This document shows, in pieces, positions 34,454 to 43,932 of a stretch of DNA of 64,000 bases. The stretch is from the NCBI GenBank assembly GCA_965228265.1, contig OZ245804.1:1302001-1366000 (forward strand). Reading direction: 5' to 3'. The notes under the pieces are model-generated. The model was not told the origin of the DNA and searched no databases. It saw nothing but the letters and a program-made list of their open reading frames with translations. A program made the translations under genes and the position numbers. This DNA comes from GCA-2732755 sp965228265. GTDB lineage: Bacteria > Planctomycetota > Phycisphaerae > Phycisphaerales > UBA1924. Within the stretch, counting starts at the first letter, position 1. Each line of letters opens with the position of its first letter.

Positions 34454-35620
34454 TTAGATTGTGAAAGCGTTTGCGACCTTGGTTACGGCCTCGGCGACCT
34501 GCTTGATCTGGGTATCCGTCAGCTCGTGGTGCATCGGGATGCTGAAGACGCGGGTGGCGAGCTTGCGGGCCACGGGCGGGTGGTCGGTGACGTGGGCCTT
34601 GAAGGCGGGCTGGTCGGTCAGGCTCTTGGGGTAGTGCACGGCACTGGGCACGCCCTCGGCGATGAGGGCCTTGATGAACTCGTCGCGGGTGCAGGAGATC
34701 TTGTCCAGGTTGAGCTTGAGGCTGTAGAGATGCCAGGCGGATTCGCCGCCCTTGGTGCGGGTGGGGGTTTCGACGGCGTCGACATCGGCAAAGAGCGTGT
34801 CGTACTTGTCGGCGACGGCTCGGCGTGCGTTGGTCTCGTCCTCCAGTCGCTGCAGGCGTGAGAGGCCGATGGCGCCGGTGATGTCGTTCATGCGGTAGTT
34901 GTACCCGACGCGTTCGTGGAGGTATTTCTCTGTTTCGCCGTGGGAGCGGAGCAGGCCCAGGTCGTAGGCGGTGGTTTCGTTGTTGGTGGTGACGAGGCCG
35001 CCCTCGCCCGTGCCGAGGTTTTTGGTGGCGTAGAAGGAGTAGGTGCAGGCGTCGCCGAACGCGCCGATGCCGGTGCCGTTGTATGTGGCAAGGTGTGATT
35101 GGGCGCAGTCGTAGATGACTTTGAGGTTGTGCTTGGCGGCGATGGATTGGATGGCGTCGATGTCGACGGGCATGCCGTAGAGGTGGGTGACGGCGAGTGC
35201 CTTGGTGTTGGGTGTGATTCGTCTCTCGATGTCTGCGGGGTCGACCTGCATGGTGTCTTCGAGCGAGTCGCAGAAGACGAGCTTGCAGCCGCGGGCGACG
35301 AGCATGGAGGCTGTGGCGATGTAGGTCCATGCGGGGACGATGACCTCGTCGCCCGGCTCAAGGAGTGCTTCGTATGCGAGTTGCAGGGCGCAGGTGCCGT
35401 TGGCGCAGGTGAGGCCGATCTTGGCGTCCGATTTGGCGGCGAATTGTTTCTCGAGTTCGTCGCAGTTTTTGGCGGCTCGGAGCATGCCGGATTCGAGGAC
35501 GGCGATGGCGGCGTCGATGTCCTGGCGGTGCAGCTTGGGTGCCATGAAGGGGACGGAGGGGCTGGCGACGGGGGTGCCGCCGTTCAGGGCGAGGGCGCTT
35601 GCGGTCGAAGTCTGCGTCAT
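34454..35620 (-). CDS. DegT/DnrJ/EryC1/StrS-family PLP aminotransferase
   Basis: A 388-residue fold-type I aminotransferase for nucleotide-sugar or cell-surface sugar biosynthesis. Start chosen at 35620 with GGAG upstream; the open frame running to 36214 is antisense to another gene. Signatures are LTCANGTCALQLAYEALLEPGDEVIVP (shorter elements GDEVIVPAWTY), the Asp in VIYDCAQSH, the PLP Lys in SFYATKNLGTGEGG, and GYNYRMNDITGAIGL. Typical products are 4-amino or 3-amino sugars; the precise substrate is not determined. It is divergent from the export cluster across 102 bp. Confidence 0.9.
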   Translation of the reverse strand: MTQTSTASALALNGGTPVASPSVPFMAPKLHRQDIDAAIAVLESGMLRAAKNCDELEKQFAAKSDAKIGLTCANGTCALQLAYEALLEPGDEVIVPAWTYIATASMLVARGCKLVFCDSLEDTMQVDPADIERRITPNTKALAVTHLYGMPVDIDAIQSIAAKHNLKVIYDCAQSHLATYNGTGIGAFGDACTYSFYATKNLGTGEGGLVTTNNETTAYDLGLLRSHGETEKYLHERVGYNYRMNDITGAIGLSRLQRLEDETNARRAVADKYDTLFADVDAVETPTRTKGGESAWHLYSLKLNLDKISCTRDEFIKALIAEGVPSAVHYPKSLTDQPAFKAHVTDHPPVARKLATRVFSIPMHHELTDTQIKQVAEAVTKVANAFTI

Positions 35621-35722
35621 GGGTTGATCTCCGTATCCTTCATTTGGTCCCTGATCGTAGGGTTGGCCGATGGAGAGGCAACGCCTGCATGCGCGATCGG
35701 CGGGCTCGTCTGGGAGTGCACA

Positions 35723-36613
35723 ATGAAGATGATGGTTCTGGCGGTGGCAGCGGCGATGGGCATGGGGGGGCAGCCCGCGGTGTCGACGGATGATCTGCCC
35801 AGGCCCGAGACGTTCGGGATCAAGGCGGTGACGAGGCCCAGCCAGGACGCGGTGATGGGGTTCAGCTTCCCGACGAGCGTGCTCGAGGTGCTGGTTTCGG
35901 ACGGCGACGAGGTGAAGGCGGGGGCGCCATTGGTGCGGGCCGACGACCGCGAGGCACACTCGGCGGTGGTGCTCCAGACGATCCGGGCCGAGAGCCGACT
36001 CGACGTCCTGGCCGAGGAGAAGGCGCTGGAGCTGGCGGAAGTGGAGCTTGAAGCGACGAAGACGGCTTTCGAGGGCGGCGGTGGCTCGACGATCGAGCTC
36101 GATCGCGCCAAGCTCGGGGCGGATACCGCCAAGCTCCGGCTCGAGGCGAGCCAGCAGCGGTTCCAAGAGCAGCAGGTCCAGCTCGAGCAGCTGCAGATCA
36201 GGCTCGAGAAGCACACGGTCAACGCGCCGTTCGACGGAGTGGTCGAGTCGGTGGTCGTGGCGGTGGGCGATACGGTTCGGGATTCGGACCCTGTTGTTCG
36301 GGTTGTGTCAGTTGATCCGTTCTGGATTGATGTTGCGACACCGACAGAACGGACCATGGGTCTGAAAGCAGGGGATCCGGCTTGGTGTCTGGTGCGGATT
36401 GGTGATGACCTTCGTTTGCTTGAGGCTACGATCGATGGCATCAGCCCGGTGGCGGACTCCGTGACGGGAGCCCGGCGAGTGCGGGTGGAGGCGTCGAATC
36501 CTGGGGGCTTGCCCGCGGGTTTGACGGTCTTTGTCCGGTTCGAGGAACCGGGAGACGCTTGGGCGGAGCTGAGCGCGAAGCGGGGCCAGGACGGCCAGAG
36601 CTCGGGCGGCTGA
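35723..36613 (+). CDS. HlyD/RND-type periplasmic adaptor protein
   Basis: A 296-residue exported adaptor. Signal-like N-terminus MKMMVLAVAAAMGMGG; GGGAG six bases upstream supports the ATG at 35723. The first biotinyl-lipoyl half (VLEVLVSDGDEVKAGAPLVRAD), then an alpha-helical hairpin (about 90-160, rich in Glu, Leu, Gln and Arg) and the second lipoyl half (TVNAPFDGVVESVVVAVGDTV). A beta-barrel segment ends at a Ser/Gly tail. Such adaptors bridge inner-membrane and outer-membrane components of exporters. First gene of the four-gene export block. Confidence 0.85.
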   Translation: MKMMVLAVAAAMGMGGQPAVSTDDLPRPETFGIKAVTRPSQDAVMGFSFPTSVLEVLVSDGDEVKAGAPLVRADDREAHSAVVLQTIRAESRLDVLAEEKALELAEVELEATKTAFEGGGGSTIELDRAKLGADTAKLRLEASQQRFQEQQVQLEQLQIRLEKHTVNAPFDGVVESVVVAVGDTVRDSDPVVRVVSVDPFWIDVATPTERTMGLKAGDPAWCLVRIGDDLRLLEATIDGISPVADSVTGARRVRVEASNPGGLPAGLTVFVRFEEPGDAWAELSAKRGQDGQSSGG

Positions 36614-36653
36614 CGGTGGGTGTCGGCCGGCGCATCAGCCAGAGAGAGCCGAC

Positions 36654-38663
36654 GTGATAGACCTTTCCAGACTCAACGCGCCCGGGTGGCGGCGCATCGT
36701 TTCGGATCTGACGGCCGCGGCCGGTGACGAGCGGGGATTCCCGGCGCACCTGCTGGCTGCGATGGGTCAGGTTGCCGGAGCGAGGCAGGCTGCCCTATTC
36801 GAGTTCCCGCCCGCCGAGGGCGAGGGGGCGATTCTGCCCAAGGCGAGCCTTGTATGGCCCGTGGGCCCGAGCGACGGGGCGAGCGCGGACGAGTCGCTCG
36901 CCGAGCCCGAGGTGATGCGCGCGGGCGCGAGCGCTTCGTACGAATCGAACAACACGAGCGTGTACGGGCTGAGCCAGGACGACGGGCTGTATGACGAGTC
37001 GCGTTCGGGGGGCGGCTTTGCGCTGTCGATCCCGATCGGTTCGGTGCAGGTCGCCGAGGGCGAGATGAGGCCCGCGTCGGTGATCGTGCTGCTCTTGGAT
37101 CAGCGTTCGAGCGGGGCGATGCAGTCGACGATCGCGTTGATCGAGCTGATCGCGGGGTACGCGCATCTAGCGGGCGCGCGGAGCCAGTTGAACCGGATGC
37201 GTTCGGCGGGCGCGGCTTTGGATCTAGCGACACGGCTGATCGCGTCTGTGAATACCTCGCCCAGCTTCAAGGGCGCGACGATGCAGCTGGTGAACGATCT
37301 GTGCCGGCATCTGAAGGCGGACCGTGTGGCGCTGGGTTGGCGTGGCGGTCGTGCGGGTGCCGGTGCGCCGGGCGATGAGTTGGTCTCTGATCGCGACGCA
37401 ACGCCTGTGAAGGTGGTGGCGCTGAGCGACACGGAGAACGTGGACCGCCGGATGGCGATGGTGCGGAAGCTGTCGTCGGCGATGGACGAGTGCATCGATC
37501 AGGATCAGCCCGTGGTGTACCCGGTGCCGGAGGCGGCGGCCGAGGCGGACCCGTCGCTCGCGCAGACGGTGACGGTCGCGCACCGCGAGCTGGCCTCGGG
37601 CGATGCGCATCTGAAGGTGACGTCGCTGCCCCTGCGTGACGGGGACGAGACGCTGGGCGTGGTGACGATCGAGTCGGCCAAGCCCGGGCAGGCGATCGAT
37701 GTGCGGACGCTGGAGCTGCTGCAGGCGACGATGGATCTGGTGACGCCGGTGATGCGTCTGCGGGCGAGCGATGATCGTCCGATTCCTGCGAGGCTTGTCG
37801 ATGAGCTGCGGAGGGCGGGCGCTTGGGCGGTGGGGCCCAAGCACACGCTGTGGAAGCTGGCTGGCATCGCGGCGATGGTGCTTTTCCTGTTCGTGACGGT
37901 GTTCAGTGTGCCGTACCGCGTGGAAGCGGAGGTGCAGCTGCGTCCGGTGGAGCGGCGCATGATCGCGACGCCCTTCGAGGGGATCGTGCGCGAGGTGATG
38001 CCCGAAGCGGAAGCGGGCAGCCGAGTCGAGGCGGGTCAGGTGCTTGCGCGTCTCGACACGAGCGAGCTGGAGCTGAGCGCGATCGAGGCCCGCCAGGCGA
38101 TGAACCAGGCGCTGGCTCAGGCGGCCGAGGCGATGCGCAAGGGCAACGGCGCCGAGCAGCAGCAGGCCGAGGCGAAGGCGGCGCAGTCGCGGGCTCGGCT
38201 TGATCTGTTCGAGAAGCGGATCGCCAGCGCCGAGCTCCGGGCGCCGATCTCGGGGACGATCCTGGCTGGCGACATGACGGAGCGTGTGGGGGCTCGACTT
38301 GAGGTGGGCGAGGCGCTCTTTGAGATCGCGCCGCTCGAGGACATGCGCGTGATCGCGGAGGTGGATGACCGCGATATCGGTCTGGTGATCCGCGCGATGG
38401 AAGACGGGACGATGACCGGGAGCATCGCGACGAAGGCGTACCCGGACAGGCGGTTCCCGCTCGAGGTGGAGCGCGTCGTGCCGATGGCGCAGGCGCAGGA
38501 AGGCAAGAACTCGTTCCTGGTGTACGCGAGGCTGAAGGGCTCGGCCGGGTGGATGCGTCCGGGGATGGAGGGGCTCGCCAAGCTGAACGTGGGTGACCGG
38601 ACGCTTCTGTGGATCGGTTCGCGGAGGATCGTGGACACGCTTCGCATGTGGCTGTGGTGGTAA
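36654..38663 (+). CDS. GAF-domain, membrane-anchored HlyD-family protein
   Basis: 669 residues, GTG start. A cytoplasmic N-terminal region contains at least one GAF-type domain (about 190-370; LIASVNTSPSFKGATMQLV then KVTSLPLRDGDETLGVVTI is the GAF signature). Then comes one TM helix (LAGIAAMVLFLFVTVFSVP, about 402-420), a first lipoyl half, a coiled-coil hairpin (AMNQALAQAAEAMRKG), a second lipoyl half (ELRAPISGTILAGDMTERVG) and a barrel domain. A sensory input is thus joined to a periplasmic adaptor. Follows the adaptor gene by 41 bases and precedes the M50 gene by three. Confidence 0.85.
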   Translation: MIDLSRLNAPGWRRIVSDLTAAAGDERGFPAHLLAAMGQVAGARQAALFEFPPAEGEGAILPKASLVWPVGPSDGASADESLAEPEVMRAGASASYESNNTSVYGLSQDDGLYDESRSGGGFALSIPIGSVQVAEGEMRPASVIVLLLDQRSSGAMQSTIALIELIAGYAHLAGARSQLNRMRSAGAALDLATRLIASVNTSPSFKGATMQLVNDLCRHLKADRVALGWRGGRAGAGAPGDELVSDRDATPVKVVALSDTENVDRRMAMVRKLSSAMDECIDQDQPVVYPVPEAAAEADPSLAQTVTVAHRELASGDAHLKVTSLPLRDGDETLGVVTIESAKPGQAIDVRTLELLQATMDLVTPVMRLRASDDRPIPARLVDELRRAGAWAVGPKHTLWKLAGIAAMVLFLFVTVFSVPYRVEAEVQLRPVERRMIATPFEGIVREVMPEAEAGSRVEAGQVLARLDTSELELSAIEARQAMNQALAQAAEAMRKGNGAEQQQAEAKAAQSRARLDLFEKRIASAELRAPISGTILAGDMTERVGARLEVGEALFEIAPLEDMRVIAEVDDRDIGLVIRAMEDGTMTGSIATKAYPDRRFPLEVERVVPMAQAQEGKNSFLVYARLKGSAGWMRPGMEGLAKLNVGDRTLLWIGSRRIVDTLRMWLWW

Positions 38664-38666
38664 GCC

Positions 38667-40826
38667 ATGAGTGAACGCCCGACATTCAGCCCGCACTGGC
38701 ACCGCGTGGCGCAGACGAAGCCGAGGCTCCGCCCGCACGTGCAGATGACACGCCAGCGATACCGCGGCAGGCGGTGGCATGTCGCGCACGACCCGGCGTC
38801 CAACAAGTTCTACAGGCTCAGCCCCGTCTCGCACGAGATCGTCGGTTTGCTCGACGGCGTGCGCACGGTCGAGGATGCGTGGAAGATCGTCGTCGAGAAA
38901 CACGGTGACGAGGCGCCGACGCAGCCCGAGGTCATCCAACTTGTCTCGAATCTCTACAACTCGAACCTGCTGAGCATCGAGGCCTCGCCCGAGACGGAGC
39001 AGCTCCTGCGCCGGCAGAAGGACAGGCTCGTCAAGAAGGTGCAGAGCCAGGCGCTCGGGATCATGTATTTCCGGATGAAGCTGTTCAATCCGGACGGGAT
39101 CATCTCGGCGGTGGAGCCGGTGCTGCGGCCCTTGATCGGGCGTGTGGGCCTGGTGCTCTGGGCGGTGTTCATTCTTTTCACGCTGAGCAGGCTTGCCGGT
39201 CACACGGAGGCGCTGGCGGACGGTTTCAAGGACGCGATCGCGCCGGGCAACTGGGGCTGGCTGATCGTGGTGTATGTGCTTGCCAAGGCCTTGCACGAGC
39301 TTGGTCACGGCGTGATCTGCAAGCGTTTCGGCGGTCAGGTGCCCGAGTTCGGCACGCTGCTTCTGGTGCTGGTGCCCTCGCCTTATGTGGATGCGTCGGC
39401 GTGCTGGGGCTTTTCGAGCCGGTGGCAGCGGATGGCGGTCGGCGCGGGCGGGATGATCTTTGAGTTGTTCTTCGCCGGCGTGATGGCGCACATCTGGCTC
39501 TCGACGAGTCCGGGGATGCTGATGCATCAGGTCGCGTACAACGCGATGCTGACGGCCGGGGTCTCGACGGTGCTGTTCAACGCGAATCCGCTCATGCGGT
39601 TCGACGGGTATTACATCCTGTCGGACCTGCTTGAGATCCCGAACATGATGCAGCGGTCGTTCCAGCAGCTTCAGTATCTGATGCAGAAGTATGTGTACCG
39701 GCTGGAGAACGTGACGCCGCCGACGACGGAGCGGACGGAGCAGATCACGCTGACGGTGTATGGGATCGGCGCGATGTGCTACCGCGTGTTCCTGTTTGTG
39801 ACGATCTCGCTGTACGTGATGGGCAAGATGTTTGCGATCGGCCTGATCCTTGCGATCTGGACGGCGGCGGCCTGGTTCATCATGCCGGTGGGCAAGCTGG
39901 TGAAGTGGCTGAGCTCCGGGCCGAAGATCGCCGAGCACCGGGGCCGGGTGATCGCGACAACGCTCGGTTTGATCGCTCTTGGCGCGGTGTTTGTGGGTGC
40001 GATCCCGATGCCGGACTCACGCCGGGGCGTGGGCGTGGTCGAGAGCCTGGAGCGTTCGGGTGTGTTCATCGGCGAGACGGGCTTTGTGCGTGAGGCGATG
40101 GTTTCGCCGGGCGACGTGGTCGAGGCGGGGCAGGCGATCGTGATTCTCGAGAGCCCGCAGCTGACGTCGCAGTTGGCGATGGCGAGGGCGCAGCTGGCGG
40201 AATTTGAGAGCATCGAGCGCGAGGCGACGGCGACGAGCCCCTCGGCGGTGGGGGTGGCGCGCGAGCGCGTGGCGGCTGCGCGTTCGGCTGTCGCGTTCCT
40301 GGAGAAAAGGGCCGATCGCCTTGTTGTGCGGGCGCCGCACTCGGGCACGTTCGTCGGGCGCGATCCGCATGAGCTGATCGGTCAGATGGCTTCGATCGGG
40401 CAGGTGCTGGGCGAGGTCGTGGATACCCAGAATGTGCGCATTGCTGCGGCGATGACGCAGCTCGAGGCGGCGTGGCTCTTCGACGAGGGCGAGAAGCCCA
40501 GGGTTGCGATGCGTCCGGTGTCGAGGCCGGGCCTGGTGGTCAAGGGCGACGAGATCCGCGCGATCGACGCGGGGCAGCTGTATCTGCCGCACGCGAGTCT
40601 CGGGTTTGCCGGCGGCGGGACGATCCGCACGAAGCAGGACGACCGCACGGGTCTGCAGGCGGAGACGGCGCAGTTCATCGTGTACGTCGAGCCGGAGATG
40701 AATGACGAATGGCGTGGCGTGCCGGGCGAGCGCGTGCATCTGCGTTTCCGCCTGAGCGCCAAGCCGCTGGCGGTGCAGTGGGTGGATCGTCTGCACAAGC
40801 TGATCCAGGGGCGTGTGCAGCTGTGA
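38667..40826 (+). CDS. PqqD / M50 site-2-protease-like / HlyD fusion protein
   Basis: 719 residues. Domain 1 (about 30-110) is PqqD-like (KFYRLSPVSHEIVGLLDG), a winged-helix fold that binds peptide leaders in other systems. Domain 2 is a membrane M50 metalloprotease core: HELGH at 210-214 and the distal Asp in NPLMRFDGYY (Asp313), with six or more TM helices. Domain 3 is a HlyD adaptor with lipoyl halves SGVFIGETGFVREAMV and RLVVRAPHSGTFVG. This matches 'putative peptide zinc metalloprotease' proteins encoded next to export genes. The gene overlaps the secA-like gene by four bases (GTGA). Confidence 0.87.
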   Translation: MSERPTFSPHWHRVAQTKPRLRPHVQMTRQRYRGRRWHVAHDPASNKFYRLSPVSHEIVGLLDGVRTVEDAWKIVVEKHGDEAPTQPEVIQLVSNLYNSNLLSIEASPETEQLLRRQKDRLVKKVQSQALGIMYFRMKLFNPDGIISAVEPVLRPLIGRVGLVLWAVFILFTLSRLAGHTEALADGFKDAIAPGNWGWLIVVYVLAKALHELGHGVICKRFGGQVPEFGTLLLVLVPSPYVDASACWGFSSRWQRMAVGAGGMIFELFFAGVMAHIWLSTSPGMLMHQVAYNAMLTAGVSTVLFNANPLMRFDGYYILSDLLEIPNMMQRSFQQLQYLMQKYVYRLENVTPPTTERTEQITLTVYGIGAMCYRVFLFVTISLYVMGKMFAIGLILAIWTAAAWFIMPVGKLVKWLSSGPKIAEHRGRVIATTLGLIALGAVFVGAIPMPDSRRGVGVVESLERSGVFIGETGFVREAMVSPGDVVEAGQAIVILESPQLTSQLAMARAQLAEFESIEREATATSPSAVGVARERVAAARSAVAFLEKRADRLVVRAPHSGTFVGRDPHELIGQMASIGQVLGEVVDTQNVRIAAAMTQLEAAWLFDEGEKPRVAMRPVSRPGLVVKGDEIRAIDAGQLYLPHASLGFAGGGTIRTKQDDRTGLQAETAQFIVYVEPEMNDEWRGVPGERVHLRFRLSAKPLAVQWVDRLHKLIQGRVQL

Positions 40827-42784
40827 CGACGGCGGACGCCAATCTGAGCCGATACCACGCGCTCTTTGAAACGATGCGTTCGCGTCGCCGGGCGCTCGAG
40901 TCGCTCAAGGGCGCGGACCAGCTCGTGGCGTGGGGGGCGCTCAAGCTTCGGCAGCGTCGCTCCCGGCTGGCGGTGCTGCTCGAGTGGGCCAATCAGGTCG
41001 ACGCGATGGCGCCTGAGGTGCGGAGTCTGCCCGAGACGGCGCTGGACCGCGAGGTCGAGGAGCTGCGGAGTTCGTTCGTGCGCGGGCGTGTGCAGCATGG
41101 GCAGGTTCTGCGCGCGATGGCTGTGGTGCGCGAGGTGGCCAGCCGGGCGACGGGCGAGGAGGCGTACGTTGTGCAGCTCGCCGGGGCGCTGGCGCTGGTG
41201 CACGGGCGGATCGCCGAGATGGTGACGGGCGAGGGCAAGACGCTGACGGGCTCGCTCGCGGCTCCGCTCCTGGCGTGGCGCCACCGGCATCTGCATGTGT
41301 TTACGACGAACGATTACCTCGCCGAGCGCGACGCGGAGAGCCGGGCGCGGATCTACAAGCGTTGCGGGCTGACGAGCGGCGCGATTGTGCAGGAGCAGTC
41401 GCCGCAGGAGCGTGCGGGGATATACGCGCGCTCGATCGTGCACGGGACGCCCAAGCAGATCACGGCCGATTACCTGCGCGACCAGATCCGGATGGGCCGG
41501 ATCGATTCGACGTGGGTGGGTTGGCAGCGGCTGGGCAGCGATGGGCCGCTGGTGCCCGGGCTTCAGGCGTGTCTGGTCGATGAGGCGGACGCGGTGCTGA
41601 TCGACGAGGGTGTGACGCCACTGATCATCGCGCGGTCGAGGCACGAGGACGAGCTTGCTCCGGCGTACGCGCGGGCGCGCGAGATCGCTGTCGAGCTCGA
41701 GCAGGATCGGCATTATCTGGTCGATACGCTGCGCAAGCGTGTGAAGCTGACGACCGCGGGGCGGGCGCATCTCGGGGCGATGGTGACGGACGGCAACTGG
41801 GCGACGGCCAGGCGGGCCGAGGAGCTGGTGCGTCAGGCGCTGGTTGCCGAGCATTGCTATATCCGCGGGCAGCAGTACGAGATCGTCGACGGTCGCGTCG
41901 TGATCGTCGACGAGTACACGGGGCGGTTCCTGCCCGATCGGTCGTGGGAGCACGGGCTGCACCAGTCGGTTGAGGCGAAGGAAGAGCTCGAGATCACCGC
42001 CGACCGCGAGACGCTCGCGCGCTTGAGCTTTCAGAAGTTCTTCCGCAGCTACCGGTTCATGTGCGGGATGACGGGCACGGCGGCGGACTCGGCGGGCGAG
42101 ATGGAACGCGTCTACGGCCGGCCTGTTACGGTGATCCCGACGAACAAGCCGGTGATCCGCACGCAGGAGCCGACGCGGTATTTCCGCAGCGCTGAAGCGA
42201 AGTGGTCGGCGATCGTCGAACGCATCCGTCAGGAGCACGAAACGGGCAGGCCTGTACTGGTGGGCACGCGCAGCGTCGAGGCGTCGCAGCTCCTGAGCGA
42301 GCGGCTCGATGTGCTGGGACTGAAGCACAGCGTGCTCAACGCGCACCATCACGAAGAGGAAGCGCACCTGATCGCGCAGGCGGGCGAGCCGGGGGCCATC
42401 ACCGTCGCGACGAACATGGCCGGCCGCGGCACGGACATCAAGCTCACGCCCGAATCGCGCAAGCTGGGCGGGTTGATGGTGATCCTGACAGAACTGCACG
42501 GGGCAAGGCGTGTGGATCGTCAGTTCATCGGTCGTGCCGGTCGGCAGGGCGACCCGGGAGGGGCCGCGATCTTTGCGAGTCTTGAGGACGAGCTTGTCAC
42601 GCGGTTCGTACCCAGGCTCGGCGCGTGGGTGGCGCAGCGTGCGAACTACGACGAGCTGACCGGCTCGCGCGTGGCGGCGAAGGTCTTTGCGCTCGCGCAG
42701 GCGCGGAGCGAGGGGCGCGATCGACGCGGACGGACGCAGGTGATGCGTCAGGACGACTGGGTCGATCGGTACATGCCGGGCTGA
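40823..42784 (+). CDS. Truncated SecA paralogue (SecA2-like ATPase)
   Basis: 653 residues, against about 850-900 for SecA. Present: Walker A EMVTGEGKTLTGS (near 132-144), VDEADAVLIDEGVTPL (DEAD-type), the preprotein cross-linking region with IVDEYTGRFLPDRSWEHGLHQ, and the second motor domain with NMAGRGTDIKL and GRAGRQGDPGG. The C-terminal wing/scaffold region, two-helix finger region and zinc-binding tail are missing or very short, since the chain ends about 90 residues after GRAGRQGD. It is a second, specialised SecA-type motor. GTG start overlapping the M50 gene by four bases, so the two are translationally coupled. Confidence 0.9.
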   Translation: MTTADANLSRYHALFETMRSRRRALESLKGADQLVAWGALKLRQRRSRLAVLLEWANQVDAMAPEVRSLPETALDREVEELRSSFVRGRVQHGQVLRAMAVVREVASRATGEEAYVVQLAGALALVHGRIAEMVTGEGKTLTGSLAAPLLAWRHRHLHVFTTNDYLAERDAESRARIYKRCGLTSGAIVQEQSPQERAGIYARSIVHGTPKQITADYLRDQIRMGRIDSTWVGWQRLGSDGPLVPGLQACLVDEADAVLIDEGVTPLIIARSRHEDELAPAYARAREIAVELEQDRHYLVDTLRKRVKLTTAGRAHLGAMVTDGNWATARRAEELVRQALVAEHCYIRGQQYEIVDGRVVIVDEYTGRFLPDRSWEHGLHQSVEAKEELEITADRETLARLSFQKFFRSYRFMCGMTGTAADSAGEMERVYGRPVTVIPTNKPVIRTQEPTRYFRSAEAKWSAIVERIRQEHETGRPVLVGTRSVEASQLLSERLDVLGLKHSVLNAHHHEEEAHLIAQAGEPGAITVATNMAGRGTDIKLTPESRKLGGLMVILTELHGARRVDRQFIGRAGRQGDPGGAAIFASLEDELVTRFVPRLGAWVAQRANYDELTGSRVAAKVFALAQARSEGRDRRGRTQVMRQDDWVDRYMPG

Positions 42785-42822
42785 TTTCTCAGGGCGTTGT
42801 GTCGAGCTGTGCGAATGACAAC

Positions 42823-42843
42823 GGACCCCGCGTGTGCGGGGCC
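42823..42843. terminator. Hairpin between convergent secA-like and secreted-protein genes
   Basis: CCCCGC/GCGGGG 6-bp stem with a 4-base loop, extended by GG/CC around a bulged A. It is 38 bases past the secA-like stop and 30 bases past the convergent stop at 42873. Neither strand has a long T-tract, so activity is uncertain. Confidence 0.4.
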
Positions 42844-42872
42844 CGCTGCCGTCTGGATCGCGCTGTCGTGGG

Positions 42873-43697
42873 TTAGCGCCGGCGTCTAGCCGCTGCGAGA
42901 CCACCGAGACCGAGGAGAGTGAGGGTCGCGGGGGTCGGTATCAGTCCCGGAGCCCATGCTCCGCCTGAGAAAATCTCGCTTGTGGTCATGGGGTTGGTGA
43001 GTGGGCTGATGAACTCGCCCGCGAGGAGGTCGTAGACGTAGATGTCTCCGGGTTCATCGGTGACGAAGTAGACCTTGTTGTCGCCGACGGCTGTGCCGTC
43101 GATATCGGTTTCGCCGGCGGGGTATGGGGCGACAAGGTTGATGCCGCCGCCGCCGAAGACGTCGATGGAGAAGAGGCCAGCGCCGAAGGGCGAGGCGTCA
43201 TCGTTTGTGCCGTAGAAGAGTCCGTCGCTCGGGTTGTAGCTGAGGCCGCCGAAGTCGTAGTCGGGGTCGGTGTATTCGTAGACGACGGAGGCGACGCCCG
43301 TTTCGGTGTCGATCTGCCAGACGGCTTCGTTGGCGATGTTCTTGGTGCCGTAGAGATTCCCGTTGGCCCACGCGAGGCTGACAAAGGCTTGCGAGGCGCC
43401 GGTGGCGTCGATGATGGGCACGCCCGCGGTGGGAGTGAGCGAGTCGTAATCGACGGAGTAGAGCGTCGAGCCGTTGTTCGCCCAGATGGTGCGGTTGGCG
43501 TCATCGGCGGCGGCTCCCCAGGCCTGCATGCCCGACCAGAGCGGCGTGGCGACATCGGTGTTGACGTCGATCAACCAGGCGTTTGGTTCGCCGGCAGCGC
43601 TGTCGTCGTTGGTGACAACAAGCTGCGCAGATGCGGCGGGCGCCAGTGCGATCGCGGTGCCTGCGAGAAGTGCGCAGCGATAACGATGCAGATCCAT
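42873..43697 (-). CDS. Secreted beta-propeller-like protein with PEP-CTERM-like tail
   Basis: 274 residues. I use the ATG at 43697 (GGAGG upstream; signal MDLHRYRCALLAGTAIALAPAASA), not the open frame to 43769. The mature part repeats short segments of the WQIDTETGVASVVYEYTD and LYSVDYDSL type, like blades of a beta-propeller. The C-terminus PTPATLTLLGLGGLAAARRRR is a PEP-CTERM-type sorting tail. Function of the propeller is unknown. Confidence 0.72.
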   Translation of the reverse strand: MDLHRYRCALLAGTAIALAPAASAQLVVTNDDSAAGEPNAWLIDVNTDVATPLWSGMQAWGAAADDANRTIWANNGSTLYSVDYDSLTPTAGVPIIDATGASQAFVSLAWANGNLYGTKNIANEAVWQIDTETGVASVVYEYTDPDYDFGGLSYNPSDGLFYGTNDDASPFGAGLFSIDVFGGGGINLVAPYPAGETDIDGTAVGDNKVYFVTDEPGDIYVYDLLAGEFISPLTNPMTTSEIFSGGAWAPGLIPTPATLTLLGLGGLAAARRRR

Positions 43698-43932
43698 GAC
43701 TGCCTCCTGCTTCCATATGGCCCTGCCCCGAGACAGGCAGCGGCGTCCTACTGACGCGTGCGCGGCCACAACAGACTAGCTCGCCAATGCGAATGAGAAC
43801 GAAGTACCCGCGCCACGAGACGGTCCGGCTGAGCACCAGACACGCTTTTTCAACTTCTCCCTGAGAGGGGAGAAGACCCTTGCACAGAACGTACCTCGGC
43901 GAGCCGATAACGCCAGTGCTTGTCGCGAAAAA

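Noticed and set aside
43854..43875. 8-bp hairpin CTTCTCCC/GGGAGAAG
   Set aside because: No T-tract on either strand and no clear relation to a gene end, so it is not called as a terminator.
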